This document shows, piece by piece, positions 11,641 to 22,489 of a DNA stretch of 64,000 bases. The DNA is from Shinisaurus crocodilurus. Lineage: Eukaryota > Chordata > Lepidosauria > Squamata > Shinisauridae. Made by a program: the position numbers and the translations under genes. Where the stretch lies: contig CM037876.1 of the NCBI GenBank assembly GCA_021292165.1, positions 35,733,075 to 35,797,074 on the forward strand, given 5' to 3'. The notes beneath the pieces were generated by a model. It was not told the origin of the DNA. It was given only the letters and a program-made list of their open reading frames with translations, and made no database searches. How positions within the stretch are numbered: position 1 is the first letter of the stretch; each line of letters begins with the position of its first letter.

Positions 11641-11739
11641 CCATAACACCCTTTTCACCCAACAGTACCAGGAAGGAAAAACAAAGATTAAGTGATTGTA
11701 TATGAGCAGCAAAAAATGAAATAGTGTAGTGTACACTGA

Positions 11740-11990
11740 GAGCCAGTGTGGCGTAGTGGTGAGAGTGTTGGACTGGGACTCGGGAGATCCGGGTTCTAGT
11801 CCCCGTTCAGCCATGAAACGCACTGGGTGACTTTGGGCCAGTCACTGACTCTCAGCCTAACCTACCTCACAGGTTGTTGTGGGGATAAAATGGAGAGGAG
11901 GAGGAGGATTATGTAAGCCACCTTGGGTTCCTTGCAGGAAAAAAGGCGGGGTATAAATCTAATAAAGAAAGAAAGAAAGAAAGAAAGCTA
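11740..11990 (+). mobile_element. Full-length Sauria-type SINE
   Basis: The tRNA-derived head contains a polymerase III A box (TGGCGTAGTGGTGAG, about 11750) and B box (GGGTTCTAGTCCC, about 11791). The conserved body follows (ACTTTGGGCCAGTCACTG, CCTAACCTACCTCACAGG), then the Bov-B-like tail (AAAAAGGCGGGGTATAAAT) and an (AAAG)n end at 11964-11987. Known biology: these SINEs are mobilised by Bov-B LINEs and occur in squamates, which is the strongest taxonomic clue in the window. Confidence 0.9.
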
Positions 11991-12508
11991 CAGCAGCTGA
12001 ACTGGCAAAGCACAGTTCATTTTTAAAGGATTTTAAAAAGAAATAGAAGTATAGACCTGCACAGAAGTAAGGAAGCCCACACCCTTTTGCACCTGGCAAC
12101 ATATGTCTTTTGTTAATTGGAAAAAATATAGCACCAAACAGGAGGACAAGGTCCATGTGAGAAGGCTTTACATTCTTGTCTTTTTTATTACTCCTGTAAC
12201 GATAGTAGGGATCAGATGGTTCTGTGAATGGGGAGAAGCTGTTCTGGGGAACACCAGCAGAGAACTGAAACCTAGGGCAGCAGCCATTTTGAATTGTTGT
12301 AGAAAGAATTACATAGCACTTATTAACGTTTGTTGTTCTACATTTCAGTCTCTTAAGTCATCATTTTCCTAAGTTTGCTGCAGCAAATATTACAGCATTT
12401 AAGATGAAAAACTGAAAGTAAAACAGTGAAGCAAAAATTGGACCAGCTAAAGACTTCAGGAAAGCTGATGTTTGACAGAAATCATATAGAGCACAGGATA
12501 AGGTGTTG

Positions 12509-12641
12509 CAGGAGTGGGCAACATGGCCCTCCAGATGTTTTGGCCTACAACTCCCATCAGCCCTAGCCAGTATAGCCAATGGTGAAGGATCATGGGAATT
12601 GTAGGCCAAAACATCTGGTGGGCTACAGTTGCCCACCCCTG
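12509..12641. mobile_element. hAT-type hairpin MITE (GGAGTGGGCAAC ends)
   Basis: The left end CAGGAGTGGGCAACATGGCC pairs with the right end GTTGCCCACCCCTG, and the inner TTTTGGCCTACAACTCCCAT pairs with its inverse. The flanks AGGTGTTG and GTGTATTG agree at only 5 of 8 positions, so the duplication is decayed or offset. It shares the TTGGCCTACAACTCCCA core with the 26281 family. Confidence 0.75.
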
Positions 12642-12649
12642 GTGTATTG

Positions 12650-14083
12650 CAAAATGGAGCAGATAAGAAAGATGAGAACTTTCAATTAACACTTTCAATC
12701 AACACTACTTCTTCATGTGGCAGATGAAGAAAAAAGAGCAATATTAAATCATCTTCAGTTTCATAAAAATGTAGATATGGTGAAAATCATTTCAAGTTTT
12801 GATTAATAAATTCAATGCATACTGTGCCCCTGACCATATCTTACATATGGAGGTCACAAATTCTTCACTAGAGCCCAAGAGTGAGGGAGAAAGTGTGACT
12901 GATTTCAAGCTCTTCCCACAAACTTGTGAATTTGGATAGCTTTGTGAATCACTCATTAAAGATCGCATAGTGTGTTTGCCATAAAGTCAGACAGAATGAG
13001 AGAGCCAGATTATCAAGAGAGACTGATTTAGCCCTGAAGCATGCAGGGAATATGTGCAGGGCAGAGGAAAATGGCTACAAAGCAGTTGAGTGGGCTGGAT
13101 TGCCTACAGTGCAAAAGCATTTTTAAAAAGCAAAAAGACTGCCTGGAATTCCCTAGAAGTATGTGAAGGAGGGTGCAATTAATCTGCTCTACAAGGTAAA
13201 CTTGTGAGGTTTGTAGACAACATACTTACAAAGAAATTAGTATTACTGTGATTTTAAAGATTTAACTGTCACCTTTCATTTATTTTTAAACTTCATCCAT
13301 CTTCTGCTTATCCTGAGGACCTTGTGCAAACAGTTTCTTCTTAAATTTATGAGGGAATCATCCAAACAGGGAGAAAGAAAATGCTGCTGTGGGGGAAAAA
13401 ATGAACCCACTATCTGTGGTGGTGGTGACGGTGGGAAATGTAACCTGTCAAACCTATGCAAACTATGGAAGGCAAATTTTGATGTAGGTATTACAGATAT
13501 TTTATTGGTTAAATCTGTGATGAATTCTTGTTGTTCAATATCTTAAATAAATCTCTGTGCTATCTTCTAATTCAAGTGTACTACCCAAAGCTAAAAGTAA
13601 ATGCCCTGATCCACATGCATAAGCAGGCATTCAAGTGCGCATTTATTTGAATGCACACCAAATGAAGCTACAGTCTATCTGCATTGCAGTGCTTTGAATG
13701 GGATGCACATTCCGATATGTATTCAAATGCAAAACTCTATCTACATCCTTGGGAAACTAGTTGTGCATTAACTAGAGTCCATGACCAGCGTTGGATTAGA
13801 GCCAAAGTTTATTAATAATCATTCTGATCTATGAAAGAATTATGAGCCTTTTAGAGACAAAGAGGTCTTATTCTAACTTTCAGAATGCTAGGACTAATCC
13901 AATGCAATTGTTTGCCAATAGATTCAGGATAAACAGCATATAGTATCTTCCTTATGCAATGCATAATTGAATGATAAAATACACTGGCACAAGAAAATGA
14001 TGATAATGACTAACTTTGATGGTGTGTTTATTATTCTTTAATTTTAAATGCATACTGTATAAATGTACAATTTAAAAATATTC
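12650..14083. other. No recognised feature
   Basis: About 1.4 kb of AT-rich DNA with no supported gene or repeat. It is one of the longest repeat-poor stretches, so it might hold single-copy non-coding sequence. Confidence 0.45.
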
Positions 14084-14107
14084 ATATATATATATATATA
14101 TATATAT
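14084..14107 (+). repeat. (AT)n microsatellite
   Basis: About 12 AT units. The words AATATTCATATAT and ATATGAATAT flank it symmetrically. Confidence 0.9.
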
Positions 14108-14219
14108 GAATATAGATAAGAATATTCATATATGGGAACTGCATAGGGATTTTTCTTAATATTAGTGGTATAGAAATAGTACAAATAAATAAGTAATATA
14201 TTTGTTATTACAAGTGCAA

Positions 14220-14740
14220 CTCTATTTCATCTCTACCATCAGCTATCTCAAGGACTTCTGTTCCTTCAGATAACTCTCTCTTGCTGCACCTTATCCCTGG
14301 AGCTGCCTCTCAGATCACCTCCTCTCTTACTTCCTTCAAATCCCTCCTCAAAACCCACCTTTTCTGTGAAGCCTTTTTGCAATGTAGCCTACATACACAA
14401 AACTGAAATAAGCACACGATCTTCCTCTGTCTACCCCAGCTCCCTCCCCTTCCGCTATCGTCTCCTCTGCATCAATTTTTATTTTTTATTTATTTATTAC
14501 ATTTATACCCCGCCTTTTTTCCTGCAAGGAACCCAAGGCGGCTTACATAATTCTCCTCCTCCTCTCCACTTTATCCTCACAACAACCCTGTGAGGTAGGT
14601 TAGGCTGAGAGTCAGTGACTGGCCCAAAGTCACCCAGTGAGTATCAAATGTTGGATTGTAAGCTCTTGGGGAAGGGATGTGCCATCTTGTACTTCATAAA
14701 GCACTGTGCACTTTGCAAAAACCAAAATGTCTTAAAAATA
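14220..14740 (+). mobile_element. CR1/L2-group LINE 3' region, split by a SINE
   Basis: The left part (CTTCAAATCCCTCCTCAAAA, CACCTTTTCTGTGAAGCC) and the right part (GGATTGTAAGCTCTTGGGG, AGCACTGTGCACTTTGC) form the familiar 3' region of an ancient vertebrate LINE. A Sauria SINE separates them at 14478-14640. No coding frame survives. Confidence 0.55.
14478..14640 (-). mobile_element. 5'-truncated Sauria-type SINE
   Basis: This is the antisense tail and body (TTTATTTATTACATTTATACC, then GAACCCAAGGCGGCTTACAT and AGTCAGTGACTGGCCC). The tRNA head is missing. The flanking words GCATCAATT (14469-14477) and GTATCAAAT (14641-14649) agree at 7 of 9 positions and look like the target-site duplication. 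Confidence 0.85.
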
Positions 14741-15200
14741 TGTAACACACCCACTGGACCAGTACATCTACTACTGTTACAATGATTAATAAAAAGTCAC
14801 CACTGAAAAACAAAAGAGTTCATTTTGTGTCTCCCTTCTTTCACTCTTTTACTCTTATGCAATCAACCAGTTTGGCCATCGCAGCAGAGTCATATATTGC
14901 ATATTCCCATTATGTAATACTGGGAGCTTTGTTTGTTTGCCACCACTTTGTGTTAAGGATCCTGGAAACAGTAGTCACCTATGCTATTAAGTCTTCAATT
15001 TTGTCTCTATATTTTTGGTATGCATAAGCAGGGGATGGAGACATATATTAAAATGGATTATTTTTATTTATTTGTCTCCTAATGTTTATTTAGTAACTAG
15101 TTGTCACTGGGCATGGGTGTCCACTATTTGTGGCAAAATGTACCAGTTTCACTCCCACATTTCCAACAGGTTATAATTGCTAATCACCGTTTGCAATTTA

Positions 15201-15449
15201 CAGTCATGCCTTGGATTGAGAGCATAATTCGTTCCGGAAACGTGCTTGTAATCCAAAACACTCATATCAAAACGAAATCCCCCCAAAAAAATTTGTAGAG
15301 ATTTTTAATTTAAGCCGTACTACAGTACTTGTATTGCAAGATGTCGCTTGTATATCAAGTTAAAAAAAATAATTAAATAAATATTTAAAAATTTGCTTGT
15401 CTTGCAAAACGCTCTCAAACCAAGTTACTTGCAATCCAAGGTATTACTG
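15201..15449. mobile_element. Pogo/Tigger-like palindromic MITE, copy 1
   Basis: Starts CAGTCATGCCTTGGATTGAG and ends CTTGCAATCCAAGGTATTACTG-like (last 20 bases used), with TA on both sides (15199-15200, 15450-15451). The inner CATAATTCGTTCCGGAAACG word is typical of pogo/Tigger-derived elements. Copies 25664, 55628 and, altered, 21329 share the same 250-bp plan. Confidence 0.8.
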
Positions 15450-15451
15450 TA

Positions 15452-16977
15452 TATGGAATAACCTACCATTGGAGTATTTGCTTAATACTTCTCTTAAATT
15501 TGGACATAAGGAAAATGTTATTGTCATAGCTCTCAAGCTGCCTTAACAGGAATACTTTTTCATTACTGATCTGATTTCCATCACTGAAATCCCAAATAAG
15601 CATCTAAAGAAGCTTAAAGTTTGAAAATCTCGGCAATAAAGGATAACTTTACCGTTGTAGCTCTCAAAGATCAACCAGTGTATTGATCATGATACCTTGG
15701 CTGGACACTGATGGAGACAATGACGACTAAAGGAAGAATCTTATGAGGGGTAGAATCCGCTGCAGAGCCGCCATCACATCCAGTGCCTTGCTAGCTTGCA
15801 TCAGCCAGGGCAGAAGGTGAGGGCGGCTTTTTTTGCCCTTCCTATTCCTCTGGTTTGTCTTTTTCATCAAGGCTCCCAGAGGTTTGGGAACCAATCTTGG
15901 AGCATGCTGGGGAAGTGAGCTGCCGTTGGATCTGGTAGAACTCTGGCTGCCCCCTGAACACCCAATTTATGGGCCCATGGAAACAGCATTGGCCGTAGAT
16001 CTACACCTATGGAGTTTTCCACACACATACCTGGTGCCTACACGGTGGACATGTCACCTCTCTGACGGAACTGCTCTCTACTGACAGAGCAACACTCCTG
16101 CCCCATCCTAACCCCTCCCCACCCCTCAGTCATTGCTCCCTATATGGCACTTTGGTCTGATGTAGTCGGGCAATTCTTAAGTTCATGTCTTCTTTTTCAC
16201 ATTGATGCAATGTGAAATTGGACTGCTATACGTTATGCTACAGTTTCCTCCAAAATATTATTTACTAGTTGTCCACTTTCAAATTATTGCTGAACAGCAT
16301 TCTAGAAGGAATCACGTGTATCAGGAATGCCACAGCTACAGGAGCTTGTTGGAAAACTGGAAACCCTTTCTAGACATCTTAGAAACAGTTGCTCCTAAGG
16401 AGTGTGTATCTGATCAAATATGATACCATGACAGATGGGCCAATAGTTTTGAAGGTTCCACTCAGAGGGTCACCAGATTGGTTGCCCTACTAATATGTTT
16501 ACTCAATTAGAATGGCGCCAGTTAGTCCCACCTGACTTGAAGCTGTGCCAGCATTCCTCACAATAAACTTTCATTTCTTAGTTTTATATCTGCCCATAAA
16601 ACATTGCTGCAGGCAAATCCATGGATGCGGCCTACTTGGTCCAAATATGGAAGGTTAAAAATAAACAGCCATTACGTATGAAATTCAAAGACTGCAATAG
16701 TTGTAATTCGGATGCTTCAACTGCACACTCTCTAGTGGCCTAAAGTAATGTTATGGCTGGATTGCAAGAACGGTCTTCCTGATAGCTCCTCCTGTCAGTG
16801 TAGCGCTCTAACAAGAAGCTGCACTTTCTGAATTTCCCCAAACCAATTGTAACACAGTTATACTTTGATATTTGCAGTTCTCCAAATTTTGCTATGCGGT
16901 TCCCCCATCAAAACATGTTCACAAAAATACCTTATGTATACTAGTGAAAATATTTTTTTTTAAATGCATTAAGCGTA
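15452..16977. other. No recognised feature
   Basis: About 1.5 kb without a supported gene. The open frames at 15833 and 16202 (83 and 73 codons) show no family signature and no convincing splice context. Confidence 0.45.
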
Positions 16978-17086
16978 TACTCCTATGCATGTTTAGGCAG
17001 AAAAAAGGCCTACAACTCCCAGTCCCAGCATGCTGGGAGTTGTAGCCCATTTTTTCTGTCTAAACATGCATAGGATTGCACCTTAA
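16978..17086. mobile_element. Hairpin MITE (CCTATGCATG / GGATTGCA ends)
   Basis: CTCCTATGCATGTTTAGGCAG pairs with CTGTCTAAACATGCATAGG, and the central CTACAACTCCCAGTCCCAG pairs with GGGAGTTGTAG. The same ends frame 35888-35996, and single arms occur near 5850 and 54290. Confidence 0.7.
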
Positions 17087-17089
17087 ATT

Positions 17090-18452
17090 AGGGGAAATTA
17101 CTTACAAAAAATATATTAAGCAAACACATACAAACATGCATATATTAGAAGAAAAGCACACAAAAATGCCTATGAATTTTTGTGTAGACTTTACAAAATC
17201 CCACAAACTGATGCAGAAACAGGGCAAAATTAACTTAAGACTGGAAAAATGAGCAACTGAAATTGACTGATTCATCCATCCCACTGTGTGAGCTGTTGCA
17301 CAAGCTCTTATGCAAGGATCCATGGAACAGTGCTAATGGCTATTTTCTTTTGACTGACAGTTATTTGGATCCAACTGAATGTTTGCTTGTGTTGGGTTAT
17401 TGCACAGTTGATTGATCTGCCAATTTTTTAAAAAAAATACTGCTCCTGTGCATTTAGCAGGAGCCTGGCATCCAAAGACTAAGCATCTAAAGGGTTTTTG
17501 TGTTATGAAGACATGTGGTGGGAAAATCTTGAACTACTTAACTTCAGCATGTAAGGCTGCTGTTAAAGACATAGGCACAAAGCCGGTAAAAGTTGGCAGC
17601 TCTTTGGAAGACATCCAATCTCCTGTTGTCCAAAGCTCCTTGATGTGAGAGTAGGATAGGAATATTTTAAAGAAGCAAAAACAAATAGATCAACTTCCAT
17701 GTTGTTCATCGCAGAGGTATTTTTTTTAATAGACTAATATCTGTTGGCAAAAGATTCACACAATGATTCACACTTTTGCTTTTGGAATAACTTGACTGCT
17801 TACTCTTTCATCAACAAAAGTTGGCCCTATAAAAGTTACCACACAATGACTTTTGCACACACAGTCTTTAACATCTGCAAACTGTCTTGTTGGGGGAAAA
17901 GAGTTGTCTGCTTCTGGTATTGGCTCATGTGTGCTCCAAGTTCATCTTTTGTCTGCGTGTATTTGACCACCTTCACTGGTCTTTAATCGATAATAGGGTT
18001 TAACAAGATAAACACAAACAGTGCTTCAAAAGGATTTCATTCTAATGCCTTAATTAAAGGGCACAAATTCATTAAAAAAAATAAATACCTGCTGCCCCAA
18101 GGCCAGCAAGGAAAGCTGTCCTTCCTGCTACAAGCTAATCTGGCTTTTATGCAGCTTTCCTTTTGCTTATCTTTGCAAAAATAGAACTTACAGCATCTTA
18201 CGTTTCCTATGTGCATGGTGCTCAAATTGTGTATTGGCAGGGTACACAATCAGTTCATTGCAAACTTTTCAGCGGCCTCTGCTTTGTCCAGTTCTCATGT
18301 GTTCCTTGAGGCTGATTCAAATTACCTTGCATTAAAGTGGGTTGAAATCTGCATTGCTCTGTCCTATGGCCAAGTTACAATTTCAGTGTGTGTACGGACA
18401 TTTTTAATGTGCTACCACCACAAAGATTTCTGTATGTTGGGACAAAGCAAAC
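17090..18452. other. No recognised feature
   Basis: Mostly AT-rich DNA. The short open frames show no known motif. Confidence 0.45.
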
Positions 18453-19208
18453 TACCGTATTTTTCCGTGTATAAGGCGCCCCCATGTATAAGACGACCCC
18501 CACTTTTCCAACCCAAAATTCAGAAATCAATATTTTGGGTGGGGTGTTTGTGAACGGGCAATTCAGCCCATGTTCGGCTTCCCAGAGGGCTGCTCGGGCT
18601 GGCCTGTTGGTCCAGATTTGCGCGGCTGCCAGTGCCTGGGCCTGCGGTGCGCAGCAGGACTGGGCCGGGCGGTGGGCGCGCCTGAGCCGCTCCCCTCGCG
18701 GGCTCCGCTCGGCCTCGCGGGCTTCTCCCTGCGCCCGCCCCCTCACGGCGGCACCACACTCACCCCTGCTCGCGGCCCTTCGCTCTCTCTGAGCCGCGGG
18801 GCGGCGCTTCACGGGGCGGCCACCAAGGCCGGCATCCCGCCGATCCCCGAGCACGCGCACAGCCTCCGCGGCGGTCCGCACCGCACAGGACCAGTGCCCA
18901 TCCTGCAGGGCTCCGGGCGGGCGAGGCTTAGGCTACCACGGGAGGCCTGCGCATCAGCCCTCGATGTCCCCAAGCACACGCGCAGCCTCCGCAGTGGTCC
19001 ACACTGCAGAAGAACAGAGGACGGGCATTTTTGGTGCTATATTTTCATGCAAATAGTAGAAGGTTGTGTCATGTGTGTGTTTTTAAAGGTTGTCATTGAT
19101 GTTTGAGCCTGGGGAGGGGAAGAGAGAGCCAGAGGGAGCACGAGACAACGCTCCCTTGATTGTTTGCCCTTCAGCTTCCATTTGGCAAGAGTGGCACAAA
19201 AAATACGG

Positions 19209-19243
<35 letters not shown>

Positions 19244-19538
19244 GGGAGACAGCAGCAACCCCAAGCAGCTTTTACAAATGAGTGACAAAGGCGATGTCCA
19301 TTCATAGCCTCTCGCACCAGCCAATCGCTGTCAGCAACCTGTGGAGAGGAGGCATATCGCTATAGCAACCAGTGGATGGGCCATATGCTTTGCCGCCAAC
19401 AGCAGGGGCTGCGTGCGGGCCAAGTCCGCCCAGGACCTGCGCCTCGGCATACCGTACTTCCGTGTATAAGACGACCCTCAATTTTTCGACTAACAATTTA
19501 ACGAAAAAGTATCGTCTTATACACGAAAAAATACGATA
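18453..19538. mobile_element. GC-rich unit bounded by TATAAGACG-type inverted ends
   Basis: The left end TACCGTATTTTTCCGTGTAT plus AAGGCG and the right end TATACACGAAAAAATACGAT are inverted copies of one terminus. The right 87 bp (19452-19538) fold back on themselves as well. The interior is very CpG-rich from about 18580 to 19010. It contains two diverged copies of a GCCTCCGC-centred unit about 123 bp apart (18851 and 18974) and a (GT)15 tract at 19210-19241. Overlapping open frames of 100-178 codons on both strands reflect the high GC and are not a gene I recognise. Confidence 0.55.
19210..19241 (+). repeat. (GT)n microsatellite
   Basis: About 15 uninterrupted GT units. Confidence 0.95.
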
Positions 19539-19539
19539 T

Positions 19540-20076
19540 GTGCTCACACTGAAAAGTCTGGATTTGGCTGGGTAGTGAAGCAATCACATATCTACTTTAT
19601 CAGATGCTCAGACTCAGTCCGCATTCCCTTAACCCACATTTTAGACCACTTCTAAGTTTGTATGAATAAGCCATATGAAATAGATCAAGAGCCAGAATAC
19701 TGACTGATAGTGGTATTCCCCCCAATCAGAGCCATGTGACACGTGCTCCATCACGTATTGTGTTGGTTTCTTTTCCTGGAGGACTCTTCCATAGTGACCT
19801 TAACTTATATGGTTATCATGTCTAGATCCTGGCTCTCCTTTCTTTCCATCATTCTGCCTGCCCCCAGAATAATCTGCAAGGTTCATACCTTTCAGTTGTT
19901 TCTTGTATTATTTCCAGAGAAGTAGCTATGTTAGTCTGGTGTAGCAGCAGGTTAAAGAACTGAAGCCAGATTGAAGCCTAAAATGCAGAAGAGGGAGTCA
20001 ACCAAAGCTCTCTAGGGAGGGAATTCTAGTATGGAGGTGCCACAGTAAAAAACTGTCTCTCTTTAATTTTTCTGAT
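19540..20076. other. No recognised feature
   Basis: Nothing supported between the GC-rich unit and the SINE. Confidence 0.4.
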
Positions 20077-20316
20077 CTTTCTTTCTTTCTTATTACATTG
20101 ATATCCTGCCTTTTTTCCTCCAAGAAACTTAAGGTGGCTTATGTGATCCTCCTCCTATCCATTTTATCCTTACAACAACCCTGTGAGGTAGGTTAGGCTG
20201 AGAGTTAGTGACCGGCACAAGGTCACCTAGTGAGTTTCATGGCCAAGTGGGAATTAGAACCCAAATCTTCTGAGTCCCAATCCAACACTTAACCACTACA
20301 CCACACTGGCTCCCTG
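20077..20316 (-). mobile_element. Near full-length Sauria-type SINE, older copy
   Basis: On the minus strand it runs from the tRNA-like head (GGGAGCCAGTGTGGTGTAGT near 20316) to the AAAG tail (20077-20091). Compared with 11740 it has many substitutions, for example AGTTAGTGACCGGCACAAGG in the body, so it is older. The A and B boxes are still recognisable. Confidence 0.85.
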
Positions 20317-20479
20317 GAGGTTTTTGGTTCTGTTGCTGTTTAACTACTTAGATGTTTTGCTCTGGTTCTCTGGATTATCTTTGCTGCTTTTACTTTGATT
20401 GTGTGCTTGTTTATTATTGGCAACCTTGGCCTAACTTCAAAAGCCCTCTGCAAGTGATAGGTTCAGACCTCTGGCAAAA

Positions 20480-20712
20480 GTGATCTTCCCTCCTCTGGCA
20501 GTCTGCTGGGCAGAGAGGAAGACAGAGAGAGATATAAAAGAGAGCATTAAAGAGAGAGGAGGGGGAGGGGACATCAGAGGGGAGAAAAGGGGTGGCCCCA
20601 CCCACTTTTTGCTCTGGCCATGCCCACTTTTGACTCGGGACCCTTCCAGCATGTGGCTGCCAACAGAATGTGGCCCTTGACAGAATAAAAGGTTCTCCAC
20701 CCCTGCTCTAAC
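20480..20712. mobile_element. hAT-like MITE right part
   Basis: Ends GGTTCTCCACCCCTG after AGCATGTGGCTGCCAACAG and a GA-rich interior. The opposite end is not clear near 20470-20480. It is related to the GGGGTGAAGAACC end at 5506. Confidence 0.5.
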
Positions 20713-21328
20713 ATGCGAGTGCTCTAAAATACGAGTAAGTGAGGAACTTGCATGCTTCTGTGCATAAAATACCCATCTGCAAATGAAGTGTGATCTATGA
20801 ACGATACACATGGTTTAAATTGCATAATAACATCAAGCACTCCCAACTGGTGATACCTCTGTTGTAAAATAGAAGGTCTGCTTAAGGTCTTACTGGTGCA
20901 GGCTTTAGAGTACAAGTCATCTTTTTGAGTCTAACAAGCTCCACCATCAAAGGGAGAAGGCAAAAGAGAAAGAATTATGGGTGTAATTTATAAAAATGTA
21001 GAAAACAGTAGAAAAGAGAAATGGTAAAAAAGAACAGTGTTTTCTCTTGGTGTACTACAAATCCTTCTGCCGTGTATGTGATTATGATTCAGTTGTCCCA
21101 GTGCCAGCCAAGGGAAGAGTAAGAGTTAGGGTTGGGCAGCCGGGCCGCAAGCCAGAACATAGTTAAGACATAATCAGATAGCACGTGGTTGAAGACAGTA
21201 TTATTAGCTGAACTTTATGCATTGCTCTGGCTTTCGCCAAGCTGCTTCAGTATAGCTAATAAAACCTTGTGTATATCTCTGAAAGGTAGACTCTGCTACT
21301 GAGACTATCTGTGAGATGATTGTTTTTA
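20713..21328. other. No recognised feature
   Basis: No gene or clear repeat seen. Confidence 0.4.
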
Positions 21329-21578
21329 CAGTAATACCTTGGATTGCAAGTAACTTGGTCTGAGAGCATTTTGCAAGACAAGCAAATTTTTAAAATAAAT
21401 TTCGACTTGATAAACAAGTGACGTCTTGCGTAGGGATGTAACCGCTCACCTCGAGCGGGCGTAGCGGGCCGAAATCGGCCCCACTCACACCCACCAGAGA
21501 CTCGCTTTGATATAAGAGTGTTTTGGATTACAAGCACGGTTCCGGAACGAATTATGCTTGCAATACAAGGTATTACTG
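21329..21578. mobile_element. Pogo/Tigger-like MITE with replaced GC-rich core
   Basis: The ends are CAGTAATACCTTGGATTGCA and CAATACAAGGTATTACTG, with TA on both sides (21327-21328, 21579-21580). The outer parts match copies 15201, 25664 and 55628. The central TTAAATTAAAAATCTC region of those copies is absent here. In its place, at about 21431-21504, is GC-rich text containing CGAGCGGGCGTAGCGGGCCG. Confidence 0.8.
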
Positions 21579-21580
21579 TA

Positions 21581-22360
21581 TTTTATTTTATTAGTAAAGT
21601 ATAAATGTTTCGAAATTCAAAAAACACTAAGACCAAAGGAGTGACTGCTGTAGGGGATGTGCTGCCAAAACTTCACATGCCATGTATAGGTGCATGACAT
21701 AATTGGGACCACAGAGTTGTGCCTCCTAGAGTAGACACTCTGTGGACATTACCCAGATGTCCTCCGGGGCAGGATGTGGGCGTAGCCAATGCCTTTTCTT
21801 CCTGCCCGGGAACAGAGTCTGAGCCATGAACTTGTAATTGCGGCATGTCTAAAGATGTAGCCGAGAGTAGCATGTCTGAACTTTTCCCAAGTTCAGAACA
21901 CGTCGACTACCAAATGATTCCTGCACAACTGTAAATACATTCTTAAGCCTGCCTGTATCCAATCTGCAAGATCTGAGTGAGTAAACTCTGTCTTTAACCT
22001 TCAAAAGACTGTTTGTTTTATTGGTAGTATAAGGGGGAAGCCAGGTAAAGATCCAGTCTGCCAAAAGGGCAGTCTGTAACCACTAATTGCTGATTCTGCT
22101 CTAACCAGCAGCTCTGCACGCTCACGTTTTTCCACTGTAGTTGGGGTCTGCTCTGTTGTGCTTGCAAACGCAACAAGGGAGAGATAATATCTCATAATAT
22201 CCTCTCCCACCTCTTTTATCAATCCCCAACAATTACTGAGTGCAAATAGTATTTCATGTAGCACTTTCACAGTCACAATATCCAAGGACTTACGGTACTT
22301 AAATTCTAGAGCAGCCTTCCCCAATCTGGTGTGCTCCAGATGTGTTGATAAACCAATACA
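21581..22360. other. No recognised feature
   Basis: An open frame of 125 codons on the minus strand (22001-22378) shows no known family. The CTTCCCCAATCTGGTGTGCTCC word near 22315 looks like one end of a hAT-type MITE. Confidence 0.4.
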
Positions 22361-22421
22361 GAGCTTTAGAAAGGCCAAATTTAGCTTGCTTTCAAATTAA
22401 ATTTGGCCTTTCTAAGGCTCC
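22361..22421. repeat. Hairpin, arms about 23 bp
   Basis: GAGCTTTAGAAAGGCCAAATTT pairs with AAATTTGGCCTTTCTAAGGCTC across a loop of about 15 bases, with one mismatch. Confidence 0.7.
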
Positions 22422-22489
22422 ATAGTAATTTGCTGGTATCTCTCGGTGGCAAACCAGTTCCTTTTGTTCTGGCTATGCTGCCAAATTCA

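Noticed and set aside
11742..11815. A functional tRNA gene
   Set aside because: The A and B boxes belong to the head of a Sauria SINE that continues into its body and tail. Other copies in the window share the same layout.
12501..12649. A clear 8-bp target duplication for the MITE at 12509
   Set aside because: The flanks agree at only 5 of 8 positions, so the claim was limited to the inverted ends.
18375..19106. Open frames of 79-178 codons in the GC-rich unit
   Set aside because: High GC removes stop codons on both strands. The frames overlap each other and run into transposon ends.
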